Of a stretch of DNA of 64,000 nucleotides, positions 40,983 through 49,854 are shown one piece after another. Within the stretch, counting starts at the first letter, position 1; every line of letters begins with the position of its first letter. The translations under genes and the position numbers were made by a program. Below the pieces are notes generated by a model, which saw nothing but the letters and a program-made list of their open reading frames with translations, made no database searches and was not told the origin of the DNA. This stretch comes from Arthrobacter sp. SPG23 (GTDB taxonomy: Bacteria > Actinomycetota > Actinomycetes > Actinomycetales > Micrococcaceae): positions 62,001 through 126,000 of the forward strand of contig NZ_JYCN01000004.1 in the NCBI RefSeq assembly GCF_000876655.1. Direction: 5' to 3'.

Positions 40983-41768
40983 ATGTCTTCATTACCGGTC
41001 CAGGGCGCACAAGTCGTCAGCCGCGTCGCGTCCCTGCTGCGCATTGTCGGACGGAAACCGGAAGGTTCCCCGCTCGTGGAACTCGTCAGAGAATCCGGGC
41101 TCACGCGCCCCACCGTGCACAGGCTGCTTTCCTCCCTGGCTTCCGAGGGCTTGCTGGACCAGGACCCGCAGAGCGGCAACTGGGTGCTAGGTCCTGAGAT
41201 CCTGCTGATGGGGTCCGTGGCCTCAGCCCGCTTTCCGCTCGAGGACATTGCCCGGCCCAGCCTCCGCCGGCTCGCTGAGGAGACCGGCGAGAGCGCCTTC
41301 TTCTCCATCCGCCGCGGAGCGGAAACCGTGTGCCTGCTCCGCGAGGAAGGCAGCTTCCCGGTGCGCTCCTTTGTGCTGCATGAAGGCGTCCGGTTCCCGC
41401 TGGGGGTGGCATCCGCCGGGACCGCGATCATGGCGTTCCTGCCCGAGGCGGAGCAGGAGGAGCTGCTGGCCGGCTGGGCCGCACATGCCGGCAGTTTTGC
41501 GGCGGCTCACACCGAGGCGCTGGTCCGGGAGAACCTGGCCAAGACCCGGCAGGCCGGCTACTCGGTCAACCCCGGGCTGGTACTGGAGGGCAGCTGGGGC
41601 ATGGGTGCAGCGGTCTTCGACCAGCGCGGGCGTCCGGCCTGGGCGTTGTCCCTGACCGGAATCGAGCCGCGTTTCAAGGGGGAGCGGCAGGAGACGCTGG
41701 GCCGCCTCCTGATGGAAGAAGCGCACCGGATCTCCACGCTGCTGACGCGGTCGCCGGGCCGAGCCTGA
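40983..41768 (+). CDS. IclR-family transcriptional regulator
   Basis: A 261-residue protein. The N-terminal winged HTH is VSRVASLLRIVGRKPEGSPL ... GLTRPTVHRLLSSLASEGLL, followed by the IclR effector domain (SAFFSIRRGAETVCLLREEG, VRFPLGVASAGTAIMAFL, QAGYSVNPGLVLEG). Start after GAGGAAAAAG. Divergent from the CoA-transferase/thiolase unit with two matching palindromes between them, which makes it the likely local regulator, probably responding to a 3-oxoacid or its CoA ester (inference). Confidence 0.9.
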   Translation: MSSLPVQGAQVVSRVASLLRIVGRKPEGSPLVELVRESGLTRPTVHRLLSSLASEGLLDQDPQSGNWVLGPEILLMGSVASARFPLEDIARPSLRRLAEETGESAFFSIRRGAETVCLLREEGSFPVRSFVLHEGVRFPLGVASAGTAIMAFLPEAEQEELLAGWAAHAGSFAAAHTEALVRENLAKTRQAGYSVNPGLVLEGSWGMGAAVFDQRGRPAWALSLTGIEPRFKGERQETLGRLLMEEAHRISTLLTRSPGRA

Positions 41769-42083
41769 CGTTGCGCTGGAGTATCGACAAATCCCCGGGC
41801 TCGGAGCACGATAGGACTGTATCGGCAGCTCCCAGTGCGGCAGCTGCGCTAGTGGTACTTCTGAAGTTCACAGGAACCGCGTCACGCCTCATAACGGGTG
41901 GCGCGTCGGATCCTCATCACTTCTTCCCCGCCTTGAGCCTGGGTAGCCGCGGGGGAGGAGGCACGTGGCTGGCGTATGCCGGGCGGGCACCGGGCCGACG
42001 TCGTTGACGACAACCGGAACCGTCAGACCGGTCTCCCGGCCCCACACGAGAACACAGCGAAACATACAGAAGGAATGAGTCTT
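41769..42083. other. Intergenic stretch before the cupredoxin gene
   Basis: About 315 bases without a gene or a hairpin I can support. It ends with the AGAAGGA ribosome binding site of the cupredoxin. Promoter not identified. Confidence 0.4.
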
Positions 42084-43040
42084 ATGGCTCTCCAAAAAGA
42101 AAGCCGCCGAATGGTGCGCGCGCTCCTGGCGGCCTTAATCTCGCTGCTCATGCCGGTGGCACTCAGTGGCACCGCCGTCGCGGACGGCGGGAAATCACCC
42201 AGGACCTGGACTGTCCAGGTTGGTTCCGAGTCAGCGGATCAGGCGATCCAGGGGATGTCCTTCCTCCCGGAAAACATCTACATCAATGCCGGGGACAGGA
42301 TTACCTGGAAAGCGAACGCGGCAGAAATCCATACCGTGACGTTCCTTGCCGAAGGCCAGTCTCTGGAGTCCACGCAGCCGTTCAACCCGGGCAACCCCCA
42401 GTACGTCGAAGCGCAGGGTGGCAAGTCCTACGACGGAAAGTCGTACTACAACTCCGGTGTGATGACGAACGTGTCAGACAGCGGCTTCAAGGAAGTGGGA
42501 CGCTACTCGCTGAAATTCCCGGACCCTGGCGAGTTCACGTACTACTGCCTGGTCCACGGCATGGCCATGAAGGGGACCGTCCACGTGCGCGAGGCGGGAA
42601 CTGACTACCCTTACACCCAGTCGCAGTACGACCGTCAGTCAAACAAACAGGAGAGGAAAATCCTGCGGGACGGATACGAGCAGTGGGACGCAGCACGGGC
42701 CAAAGCAGATGACCACACCGTCATCGCAGGCACCGACAACGAAACGGCCATGCTCATGCGGTTCGTCCGGGCCCACATCGTGGTCCACGTTGGCGACGAA
42801 GTGACCTTCGTGAATGACGGCATGGGAGCCCCGCACACTGTCACTTTCGGTGAAGAGCCGGCGGATGAGTTCGCCGCAGTGGGAGATCCCGCTGACTTCA
42901 CCGGCGGGGACCTGAGCTCGGGCCTGATGCTGCCGAAGGGCACGTTCACCGTGAAGTTCAACAAGGCCGGCGAATTCGACTACATCTGCGCCCTCCACGA
43001 CTTCATGGGGATGAAGGGGACGGTGGAAGTCCGGGACTGA
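42084..43040 (+). CDS. Exported protein with two cupredoxin (plastocyanin-like) domains
   Basis: A 318-residue protein. A basic start and hydrophobic segment (MVRALLAALISLLMPVALSG) end at TAVADGG, a good signal-peptidase site without a lipobox. Domain 1 has ligands His in EIHTVTF, Cys in YYCLVHGM, then His and Met in the same loop. Domain 2 repeats this with APHTVTF and YICALHDFMGM. Each domain thus shows a His-Cys-His-Met type 1 copper set. The two are separated by a charged linker (about residues 175-205). Role: extracytoplasmic electron transfer or copper binding. It ends convergently with nadE. Confidence 0.85.
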   Translation: MALQKESRRMVRALLAALISLLMPVALSGTAVADGGKSPRTWTVQVGSESADQAIQGMSFLPENIYINAGDRITWKANAAEIHTVTFLAEGQSLESTQPFNPGNPQYVEAQGGKSYDGKSYYNSGVMTNVSDSGFKEVGRYSLKFPDPGEFTYYCLVHGMAMKGTVHVREAGTDYPYTQSQYDRQSNKQERKILRDGYEQWDAARAKADDHTVIAGTDNETAMLMRFVRAHIVVHVGDEVTFVNDGMGAPHTVTFGEEPADEFAAVGDPADFTGGDLSSGLMLPKGTFTVKFNKAGEFDYICALHDFMGMKGTVEVRD

Positions 43041-43099
43041 CCTGAACCTGCGGACCCTACTGAATGAATTCGGCGGCAGGGAGGTGGTCACGGCCGGCC

Positions 43100-43135
43100 G
43101 TCTCGGGTCATGCAGCTGTCTCGGGTCATGCAGCT
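43100..43135. repeat. 18-bp direct repeat, two copies
   Basis: GTCTCGGGTCATGCAGCT occurs twice without interruption in the gap between cupredoxin and nadE. Confidence 0.85.
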
Positions 43136-43143
43136 TCGGTTCA

Positions 43144-43161
43144 GAGCCCCATCCGGGGCTC
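43144..43161. terminator. Short hairpin between convergent genes
   Basis: GAGCCCC-ATCC-GGGGCTC, a 7-bp stem with a 4-base loop, between the cupredoxin and nadE stops. Confidence 0.6.
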
Positions 43162-43171
43162 CCGGCTCAGG

Positions 43172-43993
43172 CTACTTCCACCAGGTATCGAAGATGGTGA
43201 CCGGGACTGTGCGCTTGTGGCGGGTACGGAGGTATTTCTGCTCGATCGATTCGGCAACGGCGTCCGGGACGTCGCGGCCTTCGAGGTAGTCGTCGATCTG
43301 GTCGTACTTCAGGCCCAGTTCGTCCTCGTCCGTGCGGCCGGGTTTGCCATCGAGGAGGTCGGCCGTGGGGACCTTCTCCCAGATGCGGGCGGGGGCGCCA
43401 AGCTCGGCGAGGAGCGCCCGGTTCTGGCGCTTGTTCAGCCCGAACAGCGGCAGGATGTCCGCGCCGCCGTCGCCGTACTTGGTGAAGAATCCCGTGACTG
43501 ATTCGGCGCCGTGGTCCGTTCCGATGACCAGGTAGTTGTGCTCGCCGGCAAGGGCGTACTGCGCGATCATCCGGGTGCGGGCCTTGGTGTTGCCTTTGTG
43601 GAAGTCGGAGATCCCGTTGCCCACCGTCTTTTCGAATTCGTCCTCGAAACCGTCCACCGCGGCAGAGATGTTGAACGTCCACTCGGTCTTGGCCTGGATG
43701 AAGTCCAGTGCTGCCTGGGCGTCGTCCTCATCGTGCTGCACGCCGTAAGGAAGGCGGACAGCCACGAAGTTGGCTTCGGTTCCTTCCGCCGCGAGCTCTT
43801 CGACGGCGAGCTGGGCCAGCCGGCCCGCGAGCGAAGAATCAAGGCCTCCGGAGATGCCCAGGACGAAGCCCTTGGTGTTCGTGGCCTTGAGGTATTCCTT
43901 CAGGAACGTGACGCGCTTGCGCACCTCCCCGGCGGGGTCGATCCGGGGCTGGACGCCCATTTCTTCAATGATCCTGGCCTGGAGTTCGCGCAT
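43172..43993 (-). CDS. nadE: Ammonia-dependent NAD+ synthetase
   Basis: A 273-residue protein, the length of bacterial NH3-dependent NadE, with no glutaminase domain. The PP-loop is [14 protein letters not shown] (SGGLDS at residues 48-53); [33 protein letters not shown] and [16 protein letters not shown] are conserved. It catalyses nicotinate adenine dinucleotide + NH3 + ATP -> NAD+. The start at [13 protein letters not shown] matches the family; a TTG nine codons earlier also exists. Confidence 0.95.
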   Translation of the reverse strand: MRELQARIIEEMGVQPRIDPAGEVRKRVTFLKEYLKATNTKGFVLGISGGLDSSLAGRLAQLAVEELAAEGTEANFVAVRLPYGVQHDEDDAQAALDFIQAKTEWTFNISAAVDGFEDEFEKTVGNGISDFHKGNTKARTRMIAQYALAGEHNYLVIGTDHGAESVTGFFTKYGDGGADILPLFGLNKRQNRALLAELGAPARIWEKVPTADLLDGKPGRTDEDELGLKYDQIDDYLEGRDVPDAVAESIEQKYLRTRHKRTVPVTIFDTWWK

Positions 43994-44056
43994 GTGATCC
44001 AGACTAGCCAGCAGTGTCAACCATGCTCAACTGTGTCCGCCTGAATCAGCGGGGAA

Positions 44057-45076
44057 TTACTGCGGCGCCGGACCGGTGGAGGCCCTGACGGTGAGGTGGG
44101 TGGGCATCACAGACCGGCTGCGGGTGCCGCCGCCGGCCAGCGGGTTCAGCTGGGCCAGCAGCATGGACACCGCCACCCGGCCGGCCTGCTCGATCGGGGA
44201 CGCCATGGTGGAGAGCGGCGGATTGCAGAAGTCTGCACCGAAGATGTCGTCACAGCCCACAATGCTCATGTCCTCCGGAACCCGGATGCCGCGCTCGCGG
44301 AGCCGCTGCAGCATGCCGATGGCGATGAGGTCGTTGAACGCGATGCAGGCGGTTACTCCGCTGTGCACGGCAGCGTCCGCGGCAGCTGCACCGGACTGTG
44401 TCTTGGGGGCGAACGGCCCCAGCCGGCGCACTTCGACGCCGCGCTCCTCGGCCGCCTTGGACAGGGCGGTCCAGCGCCGTTCGCTGGATTGTGAGGTAGG
44501 AGGTCCTGACATGTAGGCGATCCGGGTGTGGCCCAGCGAAACGAGATGGTCCAGTGCCTGGCTGGTGGCGGACGGAGTGTCAATGAGGACAGCGGGGACG
44601 CCCGGGACGTCCCGGTTGATGGTGACCATGGGCATCTTCGCCGCGGCCGCGAGCAGGGCTTCGTCACTCAGGCGGGACGCGGCCACCACGATTCCGTCCG
44701 CGCTCTTGCGCAGTTGTTCCATGGTGCTGGCCTCCACCTCGTCGGATTCCTCGGTGTCCACCAGCAGCTGGGTGTACCCGGCCGCTTTGAGCTGGAGCTG
44801 GGTGCCCCTGATGAGGTCGAAGTAGAACGGGTTGGTGATGTCCGGAACCAGCACTCCCACTGCGCCCGTGCGGCCGGAGCTCAGCGCCTTGGCCTGGCTG
44901 TTGGGGATGTAGTTCAGCTGGGCCGCCGCGGCCTCGATCCGCTGCCGTGTCCTGATATTGACGCGGTCCGGGGTGGAGAGCGCCCGGGACACGGTGGAGG
45001 CCGCCACGCCGCAGAGGGCGGCAATGTCGTGGATCGTGGGCGGGCGGTCCACTGCTGCTGGTTGCGTCGTAGCCAC
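44057..45076 (-). CDS. LacI-family transcriptional regulator (first)
   Basis: A 339-residue protein. The GTG start after GAGAGGAG is favoured over an ATG 11 codons upstream. HTH: TIHDIAALCGVAASTVSRAL, hinge AAAQLNYIPNSQAKALSSG, then a periplasmic-binding-protein-like core (VGVLVPDITNPFYFDLIRGT ... IVGCDDIFGADFCNPPLST). It is divergent from the epimerase/oxidoreductase operon. The operator TGGCAACCGGTTGTCA between them matches three more in the sugar-acid region. Expected to be released by a sugar-acid or glycoside catabolite. Confidence 0.9.
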   Translation of the reverse strand: MATTQPAAVDRPPTIHDIAALCGVAASTVSRALSTPDRVNIRTRQRIEAAAAQLNYIPNSQAKALSSGRTGAVGVLVPDITNPFYFDLIRGTQLQLKAAGYTQLLVDTEESDEVEASTMEQLRKSADGIVVAASRLSDEALLAAAAKMPMVTINRDVPGVPAVLIDTPSATSQALDHLVSLGHTRIAYMSGPPTSQSSERRWTALSKAAEERGVEVRRLGPFAPKTQSGAAAADAAVHSGVTACIAFNDLIAIGMLQRLRERGIRVPEDMSIVGCDDIFGADFCNPPLSTMASPIEQAGRVAVSMLLAQLNPLAGGGTRSRSVMPTHLTVRASTGPAPQ

Positions 45077-45188
45077 GGCGCTCCTCTCTGAACGTGGTGG
45101 CCGGGCCATGACGGCCGGGTCGGTGGAACGGCCCTGTGACTGCGGCCACAGTTCCGTACAGCAAAGAATGCCACAGATTGTCAAAGAA

Positions 45189-45227
45189 TGGCAACCGGTT
45201 GTCACACGTCGCCGGGCTGGCTACACT
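45189..45227 (+). promoter_or_regulatory. Promoter with overlapping LacI-type operator
   Basis: Operator TGGCAACCGGTTGTCA (45189-45204) overlaps a -35 TTGTCA, followed after 17 bases by a -10 TACACT (45222-45227), reading towards the epimerase gene. Confidence 0.75.
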
Positions 45228-45316
45228 GGGCTCGACACCGTTTGTGAACTGCGTCACCGCGCTGGAGCCGGAATGCGAGCTGCCGCGCGGCGGCCGCGAA
45301 ACCCAGGAGATCCCGC

Positions 45317-46165
45317 GTGAGCAATACGACAACCGCAGTCTGGCCGCTTTCAGGCTTCGGCGATGAAATTGATCCGGACCCCGCGGTGCAGGCCGCAGTG
45401 TTGCTGGCGCTGGGGGCGAGCCACATCGAGGTCCGCAGCGCCTGGGGCACCAACGTTTCCGAACTGGAACCGCAGCAGGTTGCCACGCTCAAGGAAATCC
45501 TTGACGAGAAGGGCCTCAAAGTCTCTGCCGTGGCCAGCCCCATCGGGAAGGTGGACGTGGGCCTGCCGGTGGAACACGAACTGGACCGGCTCCGTCAGAT
45601 CATTTCCGTGGCCAGGGGCCTGGACGCCAAGTACGTCCGGATTTTCTCGTTCTACCGGGCGGAAGGCCGCAGCGCTGAAGACATCCGCGACGCCGTCATG
45701 GTCCGCATGGGTGCGCTGGCAGCGCTTGCTGAAGAGTCCGGCGTCGTACTCCTGCATGAAAACGAAAAGGGCATCTACGGGGACACCCCCGAGCGTGTCC
45801 TGGACATCATGAAAACCGTGGACTCCCCGGCGCTGCGCATCGCGTGGGACAACGCCAACTTCGTCCAGGTGGGCGTCAAGCCCTACACCGACGGCTACGC
45901 CATGCTGCGCCCCTACCTCGAGTACTTCCAGGTCAAGGACGCCCTGTCCACCACCGGCGAAGTGGTGCCCTCCGGCGAAGGCGACGGCGAACTGGACGCC
46001 ACCATTGCCGCCCTGAAGGCAGACGGCTTCACCGGCTTTGCCTCGCTGGAGCCCCACCTGGCCAGCGCCCACGAGCTGGGCGGCTTCTCCGGGCCGGTGG
46101 CCTTCGGCATCGCTGCCCGCGCTTTTGCCGCGCTCGCCGCAAAGAACGGGATTGAACTCTCGTGA
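45317..46165 (+). CDS. Sugar phosphate isomerase/epimerase-like TIM-barrel protein
   Basis: A 282-residue AP-endonuclease-2-fold protein (xylose isomerase-like) with a GTG start. Metal-ligand-bearing strands are visible: LLHENEKGIYGDTPERVLDI (Glu), IAWDNANFVQVG (Asp), YFQVKDALSTTG and a late Glu in GFASLEPHLA. The family covers hydroxypyruvate isomerases, inosose dehydratases, epimerases and 3-keto-glycoside eliminases. The stop overlaps the start of the Gfo/Idh gene (GTGA), indicating coupled translation and a common pathway step. Confidence 0.82.
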   Translation: MSNTTTAVWPLSGFGDEIDPDPAVQAAVLLALGASHIEVRSAWGTNVSELEPQQVATLKEILDEKGLKVSAVASPIGKVDVGLPVEHELDRLRQIISVARGLDAKYVRIFSFYRAEGRSAEDIRDAVMVRMGALAALAEESGVVLLHENEKGIYGDTPERVLDIMKTVDSPALRIAWDNANFVQVGVKPYTDGYAMLRPYLEYFQVKDALSTTGEVVPSGEGDGELDATIAALKADGFTGFASLEPHLASAHELGGFSGPVAFGIAARAFAALAAKNGIELS

Positions 46166-47172
46166 GTACGACGGCGGCGGTGATCGGGTGCGGGGACGTT
46201 TCTGCCGTGCACTTCGAGGCGGTGGCAAAGCTCGACGGCGCCGCGCTGGTTGCGGTCTGTGACGCGGATCCGCAGCGGCTGGCTTCCGCGGTGGCCGCCT
46301 ACGGCGTCCCCGGTTTCGCCGACCACCTGAGCCTGATCGACGCCGTCCGGCCGGACGTGGTGCACATCTGCACCCCGCATGACCAGCACGCCTCGCTGGC
46401 CGCCGACTGCCTGGAACGCGGCGTCAACGTCATCGTGGAGAAGCCGCTGGCCCACACCCTGGCCGAGGGCCGGCGGCTGGTTGAAGCCGCCGCGGCGGGC
46501 ACGGCGAAAATAGCGGTGTGCTTCCAGAACCGGTACAACGCGACATCGCAGGCGATGCACGCGCTGCTGCAGTCCGGCGAGCTGGGCGCGGTGGTGGGAG
46601 CATCGGCGACGGTGATGTGGCAGCGCTCCGCCGGGTACTACCAGGACCGGCCGTGGCGGGGGACCTGGGCCGGCGGTGGCGGCGGGTTGATGATGAACCA
46701 GGCCATCCACACCGTGGACCTGCTGCAATGGCTGGTGGGCGACGTGGTCGCTGTCAGTGGAAACGCCTCCACGCGGTTCCTGGGCGGCGCCATCGAGGTG
46801 GAAGACACTGCGGAATTCGTGGCGGAACACGCCAACGGCGCCCGGAGTGCCTTCTATGCCACCCTGGCCAATGCCTTCAATGCGCCGGTGACGCTCGACG
46901 TCGTCACCAAACAGGCGGTCCTGAGCCTGCGCGGCGACCTTACCGTGACCCATGCGGACGGACGCGTGGAGGTCATTCCTGAGCGCAGGAGTGACTCCGG
47001 CGGCCGGTCCTACTGGGGTGTCTCGCACGAACTGCTGATCAACGATTTCTATGGCCGTCTGGACGACGCGGAGCCGTTCTGGATCAGCCCCGCGGAAGCC
47101 GAAAAGTCGCTGGCAATCATCAAGGATGTCTACCGGCAGAGCTACCCGGAGTCCGCGGACCAAGTGTCCTAA
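46162..47172 (+). CDS. Gfo/Idh/MocA-family NAD(P)-dependent oxidoreductase
   Basis: A 336-residue protein with a GTG start. Rossmann motif AAVIGCGDVSAVHFEAV (GxGxxxxxH variant of GxGxxG), catalytic-Lys motif VIVEKPLAHTLAEGR and MMNQAIHTVDLLQWLVGDV with the conserved His. It oxidises or reduces a hydroxyl of a sugar, inositol or glycoside. It is translationally coupled to the TIM-barrel gene before it; the combination often performs oxidation followed by epimerisation or elimination. Confidence 0.87.
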   Translation: MSTTAAVIGCGDVSAVHFEAVAKLDGAALVAVCDADPQRLASAVAAYGVPGFADHLSLIDAVRPDVVHICTPHDQHASLAADCLERGVNVIVEKPLAHTLAEGRRLVEAAAAGTAKIAVCFQNRYNATSQAMHALLQSGELGAVVGASATVMWQRSAGYYQDRPWRGTWAGGGGGLMMNQAIHTVDLLQWLVGDVVAVSGNASTRFLGGAIEVEDTAEFVAEHANGARSAFYATLANAFNAPVTLDVVTKQAVLSLRGDLTVTHADGRVEVIPERRSDSGGRSYWGVSHELLINDFYGRLDDAEPFWISPAEAEKSLAIIKDVYRQSYPESADQVS

Positions 47173-47259
47173 ACGGGTTCAGAAGCAGTCGATTGCAGCC
47201 GGTTGCGGCCCTTAGAACGTTTCATTTGCGGGTGTTTATCACGATTATTGCAACACTTT

Positions 47260-47289
47260 TGACAATCGGTTGCCAAAGCGGGCCACACT
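47260..47289 (+). promoter_or_regulatory. Promoter with overlapping LacI-type operator before the ABC operon
   Basis: Operator TGACAATCGGTTGCCA (47261-47276) overlaps a -35 TTGACA; CACACT 18 bases further is a weak -10. It lies about 90-120 bases before the binding-protein start. Confidence 0.6.
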
Positions 47290-47379
47290 GCGTACTGTGA
47301 GTCTCACAAGGCCGGTGTGGCCCACGCCACACCCGCCTACTCCGTAAGCCCCAAGTTCCACAGATTCAAGGAGCCAACA

Positions 47380-48906
47380 ATGAAGTTAGGTCCCAAGGCG
47401 GCAGCGACCGCCCTCACAGTCAGCGCGGCACTCGCACTGACCGCGTGTGGCGGCGCCGCGAACTCCGGTCCGGCGGCCGGTGCGGCTGCCACCGCACTGA
47501 CGATCGGCACCATCCAGGACGTACGTTCCTGGGACCCGGCCCAGGCTCACGTGGGGCACGTGCTCCAGCCGTACCAGGCTGTGTACGACACACTGATCCT
47601 GCGCGAGCCGGACGGAAAGCTCAGCCCCATGCTGGCCACCGAGTGGAAGTACAACGACGCCAACACCAAGCTCACCGTCGACCTGCGCACGGACGTGACG
47701 TTCAGCGACGGCGCCAAGTTCGACGCCGAAGCGGCCAAGGCCAACATGGACCACTTCAAGAAGGCCAACGGCCCGCAGATGGCCCAGCTCGCCTCGGTCC
47801 AGGACGTGGCTGTGGTGGACGCGGACACTATTGATATCAACCTCAGCACGCCGGACCCGGCACTGGAATACTTCCTCAGCCAGGCCGCCGGCCTGATGGG
47901 CAGCCCCAAGGCACTCGGCAGCGAAGGCATCAAGACCGAACCGGTGGGCTCAGGTCCGTACGTGATGGACAAGGCGGCTTCGGTCAAGGATTCCCAGACC
48001 GTGTTCAATGCGCGCAAGGACTACTGGAACAAGGACCTGCAGAAGTACCAGAAGCTCACATTCAAGATCCTGGCGGACATCACCGCCCGCACCAACGCCC
48101 TGGTTTCCGGCCAGGTTGACGCCACAATCCTGGACCCCAAGACGGGCAAGCAGGCCGAGGGCGCCAAGATGAAGCTCGCCGCCAACGAGGTGGACTGGCA
48201 AGGACTGCTGCTGCTGGACCGTGACGGCACCAAGAACGCTCCGCTGAAGGACGTCAGGGTCCGGCAGGCCATCAACTACGCGTTCGACCGCAAGACCATC
48301 CTGGACCAGGTCATGCTGGGCCAGGGCACCCCCACGTCCCAGCCGTTCGGCAAGGCCAGCGGGGCCTGGACCGAAGAGTTGGAGAACCACTACAGCTACG
48401 ATCCGGCCAAGGCCAAGCAGCTCCTCAAGGAAGCCGGCTACGAAAACGGCGTCACCCTGGAAATCCCGAGCATCCAGAACTTCGAAACCCAGATCTCCGT
48501 CGTGAAGCAGCAGTTGGCGGACGTGGGCATCACGCTCAACGTAGGCGCGGCCCTGACCAACACCTTCACGTCCGACGTCGCAGCACAGAAGTACACCACC
48601 ATGTTCTTCTCCCTCTTCCAGGGCGAGCCGACGGTTGCCATCAACCAGATCATCTCCACCAAGGCGCTCTACAACCCGTTCAAGAACGCTTCCCCGGAGC
48701 TGGACGCCAAGATTGAGGCCGTGCGCACCGGTGGCGCCGAGGCCGGCAAGCTGGCCCAGGACGTGAACAAGTACGTCGTTGAGCAGGCATGGTTCGCCCC
48801 GCTGTTCCGCGTCAACCAGATGTACTACCACAACTCCAAGGTGGACGTGGAGCCGCAGATCCAGCAGGCCGTTCCTTCCATCTACAACTACTCACCGGCC
48901 AAGTAG
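47380..48906 (+). CDS. ABC transporter substrate-binding lipoprotein, family 5
   Basis: A 508-residue protein with an AAGGAG site. The signal peptide MKLGPKAAATALTVSAALAL ends in lipobox LTAC, so it is anchored to the membrane outer face. The mature part has the DppA/OppA-type pattern (SWDPAQAHVGHVLQPYQAVY, VTFSDGAKFDAEAAKANMDH, VGSGPYVMDKAA, VRQAINYAFDRKTILDQVML). Family 5 proteins bind peptides, nickel or oligosaccharides. The surrounding sugar-acid genes make a glycoside or oligosaccharide likely here (inference). First gene of a four-gene transporter set. Confidence 0.9.
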   Translation: MKLGPKAAATALTVSAALALTACGGAANSGPAAGAAATALTIGTIQDVRSWDPAQAHVGHVLQPYQAVYDTLILREPDGKLSPMLATEWKYNDANTKLTVDLRTDVTFSDGAKFDAEAAKANMDHFKKANGPQMAQLASVQDVAVVDADTIDINLSTPDPALEYFLSQAAGLMGSPKALGSEGIKTEPVGSGPYVMDKAASVKDSQTVFNARKDYWNKDLQKYQKLTFKILADITARTNALVSGQVDATILDPKTGKQAEGAKMKLAANEVDWQGLLLLDRDGTKNAPLKDVRVRQAINYAFDRKTILDQVMLGQGTPTSQPFGKASGAWTEELENHYSYDPAKAKQLLKEAGYENGVTLEIPSIQNFETQISVVKQQLADVGITLNVGAALTNTFTSDVAAQKYTTMFFSLFQGEPTVAINQIISTKALYNPFKNASPELDAKIEAVRTGGAEAGKLAQDVNKYVVEQAWFAPLFRVNQMYYHNSKVDVEPQIQQAVPSIYNYSPAK

Positions 48907-48912
48907 GACACC

Positions 48913-49854
48913 ATGATCAGGTTCATTGCGAAGAGGCTGGGCAGCGGGCTGGTGGTGCTGTTTGTTGTCTCGGCGATCACCTTCTTCCTGCTGTACATGT
49001 CCAGCGGGAGCATCGCCCGGAACATCCTGGGCGACCAGGCCACGGCTGAGCAGGTGGCGCTGAAAGAAGCGGAACTGGGGCTGGACCAGCCCCTAGTGGC
49101 CCGCTACTTCTCCTGGGTGCTCGATGCCCTGGGCGGCAACCTGGGTGCTTCGTGGTTCACCTCGGAACCGGTGGCCAACTCCCTGGCCAGCCGGATTCCG
49201 GTCACCATGACCATGGTTTTCGCCGCAATGATCCTGATCGCTATTTGCGCCGCCCTCATCGGTGTTACTGCCGCGGTGAAGCGCGGCTGGGTGGACAGGG
49301 TGGTCCAGGTTGGCGCCATCATCGGGGACTCCGTACCGGGCTTCGTGATCGGCGTCATCCTGGTCACCGTCCTGGCCATCCAGCTGGGCCTCTTCCCGGC
49401 CACCAGCACCATTTCCCCCGAATCCGGGCCCGACGCGTGGGTCTACTCCATGTCACTGCCGGTGATCGCACTGCTGGTCAACGGCGTCACCGGCGGCGCG
49501 CAGCAAATCCGCAGCGCCGTCATCAAACAGCTCGAGCGGGACTATGTCCGCACTTTGCGCAGCCGCGGCATCGGTGAGCGCGAGATCCTGTTCAAGCACG
49601 TACTGCGCAGCGCCGCTCCGGCCGGCCTCACCGTGCTGAGCCTGCAGCTGATCGGCATGCTTGGCGGCGTGGTGATCATCGAGCAGATCTTCGCCCTCCC
49701 GGGTATGGGGCCGCTGGCGGTCACCGCCACCGGCCAGTCGGATCTACCCGTGGTGATGGGCGTCGTGATGTACACGGTGGTCGTCGTCATCGTGGTGAAC
49801 CTGCTGGTGGACATTCTCAATGGCTGGCTCAACCCGAAGGTACGTGTGTCATGA
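48913..49854 (+). CDS. ABC transporter permease (DppB type)
   Basis: A 313-residue membrane protein with about six helices. The EAA-type loop EREILFKHVLRSAAPAGLTV and the ending FALPGMGPLAVTATGQSDLPVVMGV are typical of DppB/OppB. The N terminus FIAKRLGSGLVVLFVVSAIT is the standard first helix. It lies six bases behind the binding-protein gene and overlaps the following fused gene (ATGA). Confidence 0.9.
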   Translation: MIRFIAKRLGSGLVVLFVVSAITFFLLYMSSGSIARNILGDQATAEQVALKEAELGLDQPLVARYFSWVLDALGGNLGASWFTSEPVANSLASRIPVTMTMVFAAMILIAICAALIGVTAAVKRGWVDRVVQVGAIIGDSVPGFVIGVILVTVLAIQLGLFPATSTISPESGPDAWVYSMSLPVIALLVNGVTGGAQQIRSAVIKQLERDYVRTLRSRGIGEREILFKHVLRSAAPAGLTVLSLQLIGMLGGVVIIEQIFALPGMGPLAVTATGQSDLPVVMGVVMYTVVVVIVVNLLVDILNGWLNPKVRVS

